Source of the DNA: an uncultured Lysobacterales bacterium
Lineage (GTDB): Bacteria > Pseudomonadota > Gammaproteobacteria > Xanthomonadales > Xanthomonadaceae
Reading direction: 5' to 3'
DNA: 17,743 bases
NCBI GenBank assembly: GCA_946886865.1
Contig: CAMPJI010000046.1
Location: forward strand, 1-17,743
The notes below the pieces were generated by a model. That model had not been told where the DNA came from and searched no databases. It saw nothing but the letters and a program-made list of their open reading frames with translations. This document shows, piece after piece, positions 1 through 6,519 of the stretch; position 1 is the first letter of the stretch, and the number at the start of each line of letters is the position of its first letter. The position numbers and the translations under genes are program-made.

Positions 1-563
1 CGCCGGTACCTGCCGGTGTGGTGCCGCTGCAGCTGGTCGACGAACCCGCCGCGGAACGGGGCACTCCGCCCCCGCCATCGCGGCAGGCGCCGCCTGCAAC
101 CGCCACGCAGTGCGTCAGCCTGGGCCCGTTCGACGACACCCTCGCCGCCACCCGTGCGCGCGAGGGGCTCGACGCGGACGTGCAGGTGCGCCTTCGCCGC
201 GAGCCGGTCGACAGCGGCCAGGGCTGGCGCGTGCTGATCCCGCCGAGCGTCACGGTGGAAGACGCGCAGGCGCTGGCACGGCGCATCGACGAGGCCGGCA
301 TCGAGGACTACCTGGTGATGCGCGAGGGCGCCGATGCCCGCGCCATCGCGCTGGGCCGTTACGGCAGCGAGGCCACGGCGCGCCGCCGCGTCACCGCCCT
401 GGCCGAGGCGGGCTTCGACACCGCCGTGGCGCAGCCCCTGGGCAACACCGCGCAGGTCTGGTTGGACATCGTGGCCGCTACGGACGTCGACACCGACGCC
501 CTACGCACCGCCGCAGGCGCCGCACGGGCCGTGCCCGGTGCGTGCGGCGGGCCGGACACATAG
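1..563 (+). CDS. SPOR-domain protein, 3' part (5' end outside window)
   Basis: The reading frame is open from the left edge (first full codon at base 3) to the TAG at 561-563, so only about 186 C-terminal residues are seen. A Pro/Ala-rich linker comes first (PPPPSRQAPP region). A globular part follows, containing GWRVLIPP and AIALGRYGSEATARRRV; the latter matches the usual SPOR pattern of a small beta strand followed by a helix. SPOR domains bind denuded peptidoglycan glycan strands, often at the septum. From memory, a gene of this kind lies downstream of birA and coaX in Xanthomonas; those genes would be outside the window, so this is not checked. The last about 40 residues are Ala-rich and low in complexity. 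The domain call is fairly safe; the cellular role is inference. Confidence 0.7.
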   Translation, partial: PVPAGVVPLQLVDEPAAERGTPPPPSRQAPPATATQCVSLGPFDDTLAATRAREGLDADVQVRLRREPVDSGQGWRVLIPPSVTVEDAQALARRIDEAGIEDYLVMREGADARAIALGRYGSEATARRRVTALAEAGFDTAVAQPLGNTAQVWLDIVAATDVDTDALRTAAGAARAVPGACGGPDT

Positions 564-569
564 GGGCGT

Positions 570-589
570 TTGTCGTGGCGCGATAGAAT
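570..589 (+). promoter_or_regulatory. possible promoter of the tRNA-Thr gene
   Basis: TAGAAT at 584-589 is a good -10-like hexamer, placed to start transcription close to the tRNA 5' end at 599. No -35 hexamer lies at the normal 17-nt distance. TTGTCG lies only 8 nt upstream of the -10. The same TTG-N8-TA spacing is seen upstream of trpS and of the diguanylate cyclase. Confidence 0.4.
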
Positions 590-598
590 GGGCGCTTC

Positions 599-674
599 GC
601 CGGCTTAGCTCAGTTGGTAGAGCAACCGCCTTGTAAGCGGTAGGTCGTCAGTTCGATTCTGACAGCCGGCACCA
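599..674 (+). tRNA. tRNA-Thr (anticodon TGT)
   Basis: A complete 76-nt cloverleaf can be folded by eye. The acceptor stem GCCGGCT pairs with AGCCGGC. The D arm is GCTC/GAGC and the anticodon stem is ACCGC/GCGGT around loop CTTGTAA. The T arm is GTCAG/CTGAC around TTCGATT. Discriminator A and an encoded CCA end at 674. The anticodon TGT (632-634) reads ACA and related Thr codons. No terminator follows: the arginase start codon is only 15 nt downstream, so the two are probably on one transcript. Confidence 0.97.
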
Positions 675-689
675 CGACAGGAGTCCGCC

Positions 690-1613
690 ATGCAACGCAG
701 CTACCCCCCCGTTTCCCTGATCGGCGCCCCCACCGACGTGGGCGCAGGTGACCGCGGCGCGCGGCTCGGACCGGATGCGCTGCGCATTGCAGGTCTGGGC
801 GAGGCGCTGGCGGCGCGCGGCGTCGATGTCATCGACCGCGGCAACCTGGAAGGCCCGCGCAACCCGTGGCAGCCGCCGGTGGAGGGCTACCGCCATCTCG
901 AGCAGGTGGTCGCGTGGAACCGGGCGGTGATGGAGGCGATGGCCGATGAGCTGCGCCAGCAGCGCATGCCCGTGCTGTTGGGCGGCGACCACTGCCTCGG
1001 GCTGGGGTCGATCACCGCCGTTGCCCGCCACTGCCGCGAGACCGGCCAGAAGCTGCGCGTGCTGTGGTTGGACGCGCACGCGGACTTCAACACCCACCAG
1101 GTCACGCCCTCGGGCAATGTCCACGGCATGCCCGTCGCCTGCCTGTGCGGCCTGGGGCCGCGGGAGCTGACGCACCTGTCGGGCGAGTCGCCGGCGATGG
1201 ACGCCGCCGACATCCGCCAGATCGGCATCCGCTCGGTCGACCAGGGCGAGAAGCGGCTGGTCAAGGAATACGGCATCGACATCTACGACATGCGCTACAT
1301 CGACGAGCTCGGCATGAAGCGGGTCATGGAGGAGGCGCTGGAAGGCGTCGATGACAACACCCACCTGCATGTCAGCTTCGATGTCGACTTCCTGGACCCC
1401 TCGATCGCGCCGGGCGTCGGCACCACCGTGCCCGGTGGCCCGAACTACCGCGAGGCGCAGCTGGTGATGGAGATGATTGCCGACACCGGGCGGATGCGGT
1501 CCCTGGACATCATGGAGCTCAACCCGGTGATCGACACCCGCAACATCACCGCCGAGATCGCCGTGGACCTGGTGGAAAGCCTGTTCGGCAAATCGACGTT
1601 GATGCGCGACTGA
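690..1613 (+). CDS. rocF: arginase (L-arginine to L-ornithine and urea)
   Basis: The 307-residue product has the length and motifs of the arginase/ureohydrolase family. The binuclear manganese ligands are all visible: GGDH at 98-101 (H101), DAHAD at 128-132 (D128, H130, D132) and SFDVDFLDP at 229-237 (D231, D233). Glu276 in DIMELNP is the usual substrate guanidinium contact. Overall it resembles RocF-type arginase more than agmatinase or formimidoylglutamase, although closely related hydrolases cannot be fully excluded. An AGGAG site at 680-684 precedes the ATG with normal spacing. The gene starts 15 nt after the tRNA-Thr CCA end, leaving no room for a separate upstream promoter outside the tRNA gene. 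The enzyme is cytoplasmic and would feed arginine into ornithine/proline metabolism or release urea. Confidence 0.92.
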   Translation: MQRSYPPVSLIGAPTDVGAGDRGARLGPDALRIAGLGEALAARGVDVIDRGNLEGPRNPWQPPVEGYRHLEQVVAWNRAVMEAMADELRQQRMPVLLGGDHCLGLGSITAVARHCRETGQKLRVLWLDAHADFNTHQVTPSGNVHGMPVACLCGLGPRELTHLSGESPAMDAADIRQIGIRSVDQGEKRLVKEYGIDIYDMRYIDELGMKRVMEEALEGVDDNTHLHVSFDVDFLDPSIAPGVGTTVPGGPNYREAQLVMEMIADTGRMRSLDIMELNPVIDTRNITAEIAVDLVESLFGKSTLMRD

Positions 1614-1787
1614 CCGCGCCGCGGAGGCACCCGATCGCACGGCCGGTTCGATGAACGCCTCCCCCGTGCGGAGGTCGCCGCCGCGGCGCGCTCTACGCGC
1701 GCTTCACGCCGGCTCGCGTCTGATTCGCCCCGAGGCGGCCGGCCGGGCCGCTCGACGATTCCGACGACGAACGACGAGGAGATCCAC

Positions 1788-1940
1788 ATGAAGCGCTTGA
1801 TCACCCTGATGCTGCTGGCGATGTTTTCGATGGGCACCCTGACCGCGTGCAACACCATGGCCGGTGCCGGTGAGGACATCCAGGCCGGCGGCGAGAAGAT
1901 CGAAGACAAGGCCGAGGACTGCAAGGACGGCCGCTGCTGA
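1788..1940 (+). CDS. entericidin-like small lipoprotein (EcnA/EcnB family)
   Basis: This 50-codon gene has a GAGGAG ribosome site at 1776-1781 and ATG at 1788. The product begins with MKR and a hydrophobic stretch (LITLMLLAMFSMG), then a lipobox LTAC with the lipidated Cys at residue 21. The 30-residue mature part contains NTMAGAGEDIQAGGEKI, the recognisable entericidin signature, followed by an acidic/basic helix. Entericidins are small cell-envelope lipoproteins; in E. coli the EcnA/EcnB pair acts as an antidote/toxin module tied to stationary phase. Many genomes carry only single copies of unclear role, as here. The mature part also has Cys45 and a C-terminal Cys50, which I do not recall as typical. 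A strong terminator follows within 25 nt, so it is probably monocistronic. Confidence 0.85.
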   Translation: MKRLITLMLLAMFSMGTLTACNTMAGAGEDIQAGGEKIEDKAEDCKDGRC

Positions 1941-1964
1941 TCCAGCCCTCCAAGGTGCTGAAGG

Positions 1965-1994
1965 AAAAGCCGGGCATTGCCCGGCTTTTCTTTT
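1965..1994 (+). terminator. rho-independent terminator after the entericidin gene
   Basis: A perfect 11-bp stem, AAAAGCCGGGC with GCCCGGCTTTT, closes an ATT loop and runs into TTTTCTTTT. The A-rich 5' side means it could also work on the minus strand, but no minus-strand gene ends here. Confidence 0.93.
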
Positions 1995-2190
1995 ATTGCC
2001 GCCTCCGTCCGTGTTCCACCTCGCGCGCCACGCAGTACGCACGGGCACGCAGCGCATGAAGCGGTTCATCGCGTTCACCGTGGTCAAGGGGCGATTAACG
2101 GCGCCGTGACCTGCCCCCAACGCACTCGATGCGACCCTGTCCGTGCGGTGGCGGGACACCGCATCCCCCAACACACGAGGACGCACGCAC

Positions 2191-2391
2191 ATGAACAAGG
2201 ACATCATTGCCGGCAAGTGGACCCAGATCAAAGGCAAGGCCCAGGCGAAATGGGGCGACCTGACGGACGACGATTTCGACGTCGCCGAAGGTAACGCCGA
2301 GTACCTCTCGGGCCGCCTTCAGGAGCGCTATGGCTGGGCGCGCGACCGCGCCGACAAGGAAGTGCACGACTTCAGCCAGACGCTGAACTGA
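2191..2391 (+). CDS. CsbD-family stress-response protein
   Basis: The 66-residue product starts [22 protein letters not shown], the hallmark of the CsbD/YjbJ family: I-x-G-x-W-x-Q-x-K-G-x-x-K-x-x-W-G. The family length is normally 60-70 residues. ATG at 2191 is preferred over the in-frame ATG at 2143 because the family consensus begins there, and an ACGAGG site lies at 2175-2180. CsbD proteins are small, soluble, highly charged and abundant under general stress (sigmaB in Bacillus; stationary phase or osmotic stress in Gram-negatives), with no known biochemical activity. The gene stands alone between the entericidin terminator and its own terminator. Two such genes side by side suggest a stress-related locus, but no shared operator can be seen. 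Confidence 0.9.
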   Translation: MNKDIIAGKWTQIKGKAQAKWGDLTDDDFDVAEGNAEYLSGRLQERYGWARDRADKEVHDFSQTLN

Positions 2392-2433
2392 AGTACCGCT
2401 GCCGTGCGATCCGCGGCAGTTGCGACGAGAAAG

Positions 2434-2461
2434 AAGCGGGCCGATGGCCCGCTTTTTTTTT
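2434..2461 (+). terminator. rho-independent terminator after the CsbD gene
   Basis: AAGCGGGCC (2434-2442) pairs with GGCCCGCTT (2446-2454) around a GAT loop. A run of nine T follows on the plus strand (2453-2461). The minus strand has TTCTTTC on the other side, so it may also stop transcription of the convergent exported-protein gene ending at 2498. Confidence 0.93.
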
Positions 2462-2497
2462 GCGCGTTCTGGTGTGATGGCGTCACCTCTGTCGCCA

Positions 2498-3313
2498 TCA
2501 GCGCGGCGGATCCGGAACGAAGCCGGTGGGGAACGCCTGCGGCCGGTCGTGGTGGGGGCGACGCCACCACGGGCGCGGCAGGATCCCGCGTGCGACCAGC
2601 GCATCGGGCGCGTCGTAGCGCCACTGCAGCACCTGTACCGGTCGGCTCGAGGCACGTTCGAACCGGGTATGCCGGGTCGGCGCGTACTCGCGCTCGCCAT
2701 GGCCGGTGCCGATGCGCTGGGCGGCGGCCGGCGCGGCGGCGCTGGACTCCGCCATGGCCGATTGCCGCCGCGAGCCGCTGGCCGCGTCCGCCTGCGGGCG
2801 GGCGATCGGCGGCGGCAGCGGGTGGACGGGCTCGGCATACGCCTCGTCGAAGACGGCGACGCCGATCACGCCCACGTGGTCGGGACGGCCGGTGCGGGCG
2901 GCGTAGCTGTCGCCCAGATGCGTGAAGTGGAAGCCCGCAACGTCCTGCATCGACTTGCGCCATCCGTCGATGCGCGTGCTCTGGCCGGGTGCCAGCACGT
3001 AGCCGGCCTGTGAGGGGTGGGCGGTGTCGCCGCTGATCGCATTGACCCCATCGATCGACAGCACCACCAGCACCCGCCGGTCGCTGGTATTGGTGAGCTG
3101 CACGCCGTAGCGGTGGCCTGGCGTACCGGCAATCCAATGCTCGCCGCGGTGTTGGACCGGGGACAGCCACCGGCCATCATCGCGGTCCAACACCGACATG
3201 GACACGGGCCAGGCGGCAGCGGCGGGGGCGAACAGCGCGACGGCAAGTGCAAACAGCGCGGCGATGCCGCGGCGGGTGGACGCCCGGGGGCGTCGGGGCA
3301 GGACATGCGACAT
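2498..3313 (-). CDS. exported protein of unknown function
   Basis: I do not recognise a named family. The start at 3313 gives MSHVLPRRPR, then a basic stretch and a hydrophobic core ending in AAAAW, a good Sec signal peptide with cleavage near residue 34. A CGGAGA site precedes the start. The frame stays open upstream across the antisense of trpS, but only this start leads into a signal peptide. The mature part (to residue 271) has an N-terminal beta-rich half with GVQLTNTSDRRVLVVLSIDG and RIDGWRKSMQDVAGFHF. A Pro/Ala/Ser-rich linker covers about 163-198. A conserved-looking tail follows, with IGTGHGEREY and FERASSRPVQVLQWRYD and ending in a WWRRPHHDRP run. I have an impression of similar hypothetical proteins in other Xanthomonadaceae and Burkholderiales. 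Periplasmic or outer-surface location is inferred from the signal; function unknown. Confidence 0.75.
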   Translation of the reverse strand: MSHVLPRRPRASTRRGIAALFALAVALFAPAAAAWPVSMSVLDRDDGRWLSPVQHRGEHWIAGTPGHRYGVQLTNTSDRRVLVVLSIDGVNAISGDTAHPSQAGYVLAPGQSTRIDGWRKSMQDVAGFHFTHLGDSYAARTGRPDHVGVIGVAVFDEAYAEPVHPLPPPIARPQADAASGSRRQSAMAESSAAAPAAAQRIGTGHGEREYAPTRHTRFERASSRPVQVLQWRYDAPDALVARGILPRPWWRRPHHDRPQAFPTGFVPDPPR

Positions 3314-3367
3314 GGCGGTCTCCGGTGATGGGCGGAACACGTCAACGCGCCGATGCCGTGGGTGGGG

Positions 3368-3387
3368 TTGGCGCCGCACGCTAAACT
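3368..3387 (+). promoter_or_regulatory. possible promoter of trpS
   Basis: TAAACT at 3382-3387 is a -10-like hexamer 52 nt before the trpS ATG. TTGGCG lies 8 nt upstream of it. Nothing like TTGACA sits at the usual 17-nt spacing. Confidence 0.35.
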
Positions 3388-3439
3388 GCCCGGCCCGTTC
3401 ACCCGGCGGCCGGCCCGAGCCGGCGCGCGAAGGCCCGCG

Positions 3440-4735
3440 ATGCAGTCCACCCGTGTCCTCACCGGTATCACCACTTCCGGCACGCCCCACCTGGGCAACT
3501 ACGTCGGCGCAGTCCGCCCGGCGATCACCGCCAGCGCCGCGCCCGGCGTGGAGAGCTTCTTCTTCCTGGCCGACTACCACGCGCTGATCAAGGTCAGCGA
3601 CCCGGCACGCGTGCAGCGCTCCACCCTGGAGATCGCCGCGACGTGGCTGGCGTGCGGGCTGGAGCCCGACAGGGTCTGGTTCTACCGCCAGTCCGACATC
3701 CCCGAGATCCCCGAGCTGACCTGGCTGCTGACGTGCGTGGCGGGCAAGGGCCTGCTCAACCGTGCGCACGCCTACAAGGCGGCCGTTGACCGCAACACCG
3801 AGGCCGGCGAGGACCCCGATGCGGGCGTGACCGCGGGGCTGTTCATGTACCCGGTGCTGATGGCCGCCGACATCCTGCTGTTCAACGCGCACAAGGTGCC
3901 GGTGGGCCGTGACCAGGTGCAGCACATCGAGATGGCGCGCGACTTCGGCCAGCGCTTCAACCACCTGTATGGCGAGCATTTCACGCTGCCTGAGGCGGTC
4001 ATCGAGGCGCAGGTGGCCACGCTGCCCGGCTTGGACGGCCGCAAGATGAGCAAGAGCTACGACAACACGATCCCGCTGTTCGCGCCGCGCGAGCAGCTGC
4101 GCAAGCTGATCTTCTCGATCGTCACCGATTCCAGTGCGCCGGGCGAGGCCAAGGACGCGGACACCTCCAACGTCTTCCAGCTCTATCGGGCGTTCGCCAG
4201 CGAGGCCGAAACCGGCACCATGCGTGCCGCCTTCGCCAACGGGATCGCCTGGGGCGACGCGAAGCAGGCGCTGTTCGAGCGGATCGACGCCGAGGTCGCG
4301 CCGCTGCGGGAGAAGTACGAGGCGCTGATGGCGCGTCCGGGCGACATCGAGGCCACGCTGCGCGATGGCGCGGCACGCCTGCGCGAGCGGCATGCGACAC
4401 CGGCTCTGAAGGCACTGCGCGAGGCCGTGGGGCTGCGCGACCTGTCGGTCGCGGTTTCGGATGCCGGTGCGAAGGGCGCCCGCAAGAAAGGCGAAGTACA
4501 GCAATTGAAGCTGTACCGGGAACGCGACGGTCGTTTCCACATCAAGCTTGTCGTGGGCAAGGACACACTTGCCACCAGTCGCGGTGCCGAAAGTCCGGCC
4601 GTTGCCAATGCGCAGGTGGATGCGGTCGTGCGGGATGGTGACCAAGCGCTGGCTGCACACTTTGACCTTGAGAACGGGGTCGATGCTTCCGAGGTGATCG
4701 AAGTCATGCGGGCTATGCGCGCAGGCGACCTGTAA
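3440..4735 (+). CDS. trpS: tryptophanyl-tRNA synthetase with C-terminal extension
   Basis: The 431-residue product is a class I aminoacyl-tRNA synthetase that charges tRNA-Trp in the cytoplasm. TGITTSG (8-14) and HLGN (17-20, the HIGH motif) begin the nucleotide fold. GRDQVQHIEMARD (156-168) is the tryptophan-pocket helix and KMSKS is at 202-206. ATG at 3440 is chosen because this core starts at once and GAAGG (3429-3433) lies 6 nt upstream; an earlier in-frame start at 3353 adds only GC-rich noise. Typical bacterial TrpS is about 330-350 residues, so roughly residues 351-431 are extra. That part includes a Lys/Arg-rich hinge (GARKKGE) and a short beta-like unit (QQLKLYRERDGRFHIKLV) that loosely resembles YegP/DUF1508 repeats. 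Codon choice there is clearly less GC-rich than in the core. I recall long TrpS in other Xanthomonadaceae, so the extension may be family-wide. Confidence 0.95.
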   Translation: MQSTRVLTGITTSGTPHLGNYVGAVRPAITASAAPGVESFFFLADYHALIKVSDPARVQRSTLEIAATWLACGLEPDRVWFYRQSDIPEIPELTWLLTCVAGKGLLNRAHAYKAAVDRNTEAGEDPDAGVTAGLFMYPVLMAADILLFNAHKVPVGRDQVQHIEMARDFGQRFNHLYGEHFTLPEAVIEAQVATLPGLDGRKMSKSYDNTIPLFAPREQLRKLIFSIVTDSSAPGEAKDADTSNVFQLYRAFASEAETGTMRAAFANGIAWGDAKQALFERIDAEVAPLREKYEALMARPGDIEATLRDGAARLRERHATPALKALREAVGLRDLSVAVSDAGAKGARKKGEVQQLKLYRERDGRFHIKLVVGKDTLATSRGAESPAVANAQVDAVVRDGDQALAAHFDLENGVDASEVIEVMRAMRAGDL

Positions 4736-4785
4736 CCGGTCGCACGAACGGACGGCACACGACGGCGGAGTCAGAAGAAGGCTCT

Positions 4786-4910
4786 GTCATTCCGTCGAAG
4801 GCGGGAATCCAAGGACGTCGGCTTCGGCATCTCGCAGTTCCGATATCTGCAATTGCGTAGAGTGAAAGCGACAAGCCACGTCCTTGGATTCCCGCCTTCG
4901 CGGGAACGAC
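4786..4910. repeat. palindromic intergenic repeat (REP/MITE-like, 23-bp perfect arms)
   Basis: CGAAGGCGGGAATCCAAGGACGT (shown in two parts: CGAAGGCGGGAATCC then AAGGACGT, 4796-4818) is repeated exactly, inverted, at 4878-4900. Beyond this the arms continue outward for ten more positions with three mismatches (4786-4795 against 4901-4910). The 59-nt centre is AT-richer than its surroundings. The unit is a member of the TTCCCGCGAAGGCGGGAA class of dispersed repeats found between genes in many Proteobacteria. It begins about 50 nt after the trpS stop and could act as a transcript 3' end, although no T-run follows. The rest of the 253-nt gap 4736-4988 shows no gene. Confidence 0.85.
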
Positions 4911-4988
4911 GACAAGCAGCGGGGTGTGTCCCGGCCACGTTCACAAGAGCATTGCCGCCCCACGCCACATCCGGAATAGCCCGAGCCC

Positions 4989-5303
4989 ATGAATCCCCTC
5001 GTCGAGCTCAACCTCTCGCTGATCCTGTTCCTGCCGTGGTTCGCCATTCTCGGCGTGCTGTTCTGGGTGTTCCCGCGCCAGCCGCGCAACGCGGCGCGCA
5101 GGGCGTTCGACGCCGTGTCGCTGCTGCTCTCGCTCATCGCATTCCTGGCGAGCATCTGGTGGTCGTACCACAACGCCGACCCGACCTACGGGGGCATGTG
5201 GAAGCAGGTGCTGGCGACCGCGCTCGGCTACGGCGTCTTCCTGGCGGTGCTGACGCTGGCGTTCCTCGTGCGGATGCGCTGGCTGGGCGCGCGCCGCGGC
5301 TGA
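4989..5303 (+). CDS. small membrane protein of unknown function, three helices
   Basis: I do not recognise a named family. The 104-residue product starts at ATG 4989; the ribosome site is weak (GGAATAG region). Three hydrophobic segments are clear: about 8-28 (LNLSLILFLPWFAILGVLFW), 42-60 (AVSLLLSLIAFLASIWWS) and 72-95 (VLATALGYGVFLAVLTLAFL). The loop between the first two is basic (RQPRNAARR), and the C-terminus is also basic (RMRWLGARRG), which fits cytoplasmic sides by the positive-inside rule. An aromatic-rich loop, WWSYHNADPTYGGMW, joins helices two and three. The diguanylate cyclase gene begins 90 nt downstream on the same strand but with its own strong ribosome site; a link between the two is not shown. 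Coding is supported by coherent membrane topology and codon use. Confidence 0.75.
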   Translation: MNPLVELNLSLILFLPWFAILGVLFWVFPRQPRNAARRAFDAVSLLLSLIAFLASIWWSYHNADPTYGGMWKQVLATALGYGVFLAVLTLAFLVRMRWLGARRG

Positions 5304-5350
5304 CCGCGCGTCGGGACGGCGGCCGGCCGTCGACCCCGTCACGTCCGCCG

Positions 5351-5370
5351 TTGTCAAAGCCGGCTACGCT
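5351..5370 (+). promoter_or_regulatory. possible promoter of the diguanylate cyclase gene
   Basis: TTGTCA at 5351-5356 and TACGCT at 5365-5370 are separated by 8 nt, the same layout as upstream of tRNA-Thr and trpS. The site lies 23 nt before the ATG and directly before the AGGAGG ribosome site (5380-5385). Confidence 0.3.
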
Positions 5371-5393
5371 GGCGGCGCCAGGAGGCTGAACCG

Positions 5394-6497
5394 ATGAGCC
5401 GGTCCACACCCCCGCGCTGGGACGATCCGATCGAGGACATGCGCCGGCTGGCCGCGCTGGCGGCCTACGAGTTGCTCGACACGCCGCCCGAGCAGGCCTA
5501 TGACGACATCGTCCGGCTTGCGGTCGCCCTGTGCGCGGTGCCGGCGGCGACCATTTCCCTCGTCGACCACGACCGCCAGTGGTTCAAGGCCGCGCTCGGC
5601 ATCCGGGTCACGCAGACCCCGCGCGCGGAGGCGCTGTGCGACGTTGCGATCCGCACGCCGCGGCACCTGCTCGTCGTCGAGGATGTCGGTGCGGATGCGC
5701 GGTTCGCCCATCTGGGCTACGCCATCGACGGCCGGCCCGTGCGTTTCTACGCGGGTATGCCGCTGTGCAGTCCCGACGGCCATGCGCTGGGCACGCTCAA
5801 CGTACTGGATGTCGAGCCACGCCAGCTTTCGGCCGACCAGCGACAGGCGTTACAGCTGCTGGCAAGGCAGACCCAGCACCTGTTCGAACTGCGGCGCTAC
5901 ACGCGCCAGCTGGGCCGCCTGCTGGCCGAACGGGAGGCGGCGACGCGCCAGCTGCAGGCCTCCCGGGACGACCTGGAGCGGCGTCACGAGCGTCTCAAGC
6001 ACAGCGCCGCGCATGACCCGTTGACCGGACTGCTCAACCGCGCCGCGCTGGGCCAACTGCGCGAAAACCCCGACGCGCTGGCCCGCCTGGACGCTGGCCC
6101 CTACAGCCTGATGCTGATCGATGTGGACCACTTCAAGCAGGTCAACGACCGCCACGGCCACCTGCTGGGCGACCGCGCTCTGCGTGCGGTCGCCGACAGC
6201 GTGGCCGCCTCCATCCGCGAGGGCGACGTCGCCGTGCGCTTTGGCGGTGAGGAGATCCTCGTCATCCTGCCGCAGACGCGCCTGGCGAATGCCGCCGAGG
6301 TGGCCGGGCGCGTGCGCCAGCAGGTGGCGGGCGTTGCGCTGCCGTTCCCGTTGACCGTGTCGATCGGCATCGCGGGCGGCGAGCCGGGGCGTGACGAGCC
6401 CGAGGCGGTGTTCGAGCGCGCCGACCAGGCGTTGTACCGGGCCAAGGCGGCCGGCCGCGATCGGGTCGTTGTCGACGATACGCCGCAGGTGGGCTGA
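5394..6497 (+). CDS. GAF-GGDEF diguanylate cyclase
   Basis: The 367-residue protein should make cyclic di-GMP from two GTP in the cytoplasm; no signal or membrane segment is seen. A GAF-like sensor covers about 33-167, with VPAATISLVDHDRQWFKA and YAGMPLCSPDGHALGTLNVLD typical of the GAF proteins found in front of kinases and cyclases. A charged helix (about 165-203) leads to the GGDEF domain at about 205-362. This holds HDPLTGLLNR, LIDVDHFKQVND (metal Asp243) and the active loop GGEEI (284-288). An inhibitory-site RxxD (R275-D278) sits exactly five residues before the loop, so product feedback inhibition is likely. The Ile in place of Phe in GGEEF is a mild change. An excellent AGGAGG site 8 nt before the ATG fixes the start. 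The ligand of the GAF domain is unknown. Confidence 0.93.
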   Translation: MSRSTPPRWDDPIEDMRRLAALAAYELLDTPPEQAYDDIVRLAVALCAVPAATISLVDHDRQWFKAALGIRVTQTPRAEALCDVAIRTPRHLLVVEDVGADARFAHLGYAIDGRPVRFYAGMPLCSPDGHALGTLNVLDVEPRQLSADQRQALQLLARQTQHLFELRRYTRQLGRLLAEREAATRQLQASRDDLERRHERLKHSAAHDPLTGLLNRAALGQLRENPDALARLDAGPYSLMLIDVDHFKQVNDRHGHLLGDRALRAVADSVAASIREGDVAVRFGGEEILVILPQTRLANAAEVAGRVRQQVAGVALPFPLTVSIGIAGGEPGRDEPEAVFERADQALYRAKAAGRDRVVVDDTPQVG

Positions 6498-6519
6498 AGC
6501 GCTTCGGCGCCTTGGCCCC

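Noticed and set aside
599..674. tRNA-Thr gene as an integration site for a mobile island
   Set aside because: No integrase, no repeated tRNA 3' end and no composition change are found downstream; arginase follows directly.
1614..1787. Short hairpin-like GC stretches after arginase (for example around 1686-1700)
   Set aside because: Stems of about five GC pairs without a T-run are expected by chance at this base composition.
3314..4660. Upstream continuation of the minus-strand exported-protein frame across trpS
   Set aside because: It is the antisense of a clear trpS gene. The signal peptide starts at 3313 with its own ribosome site.
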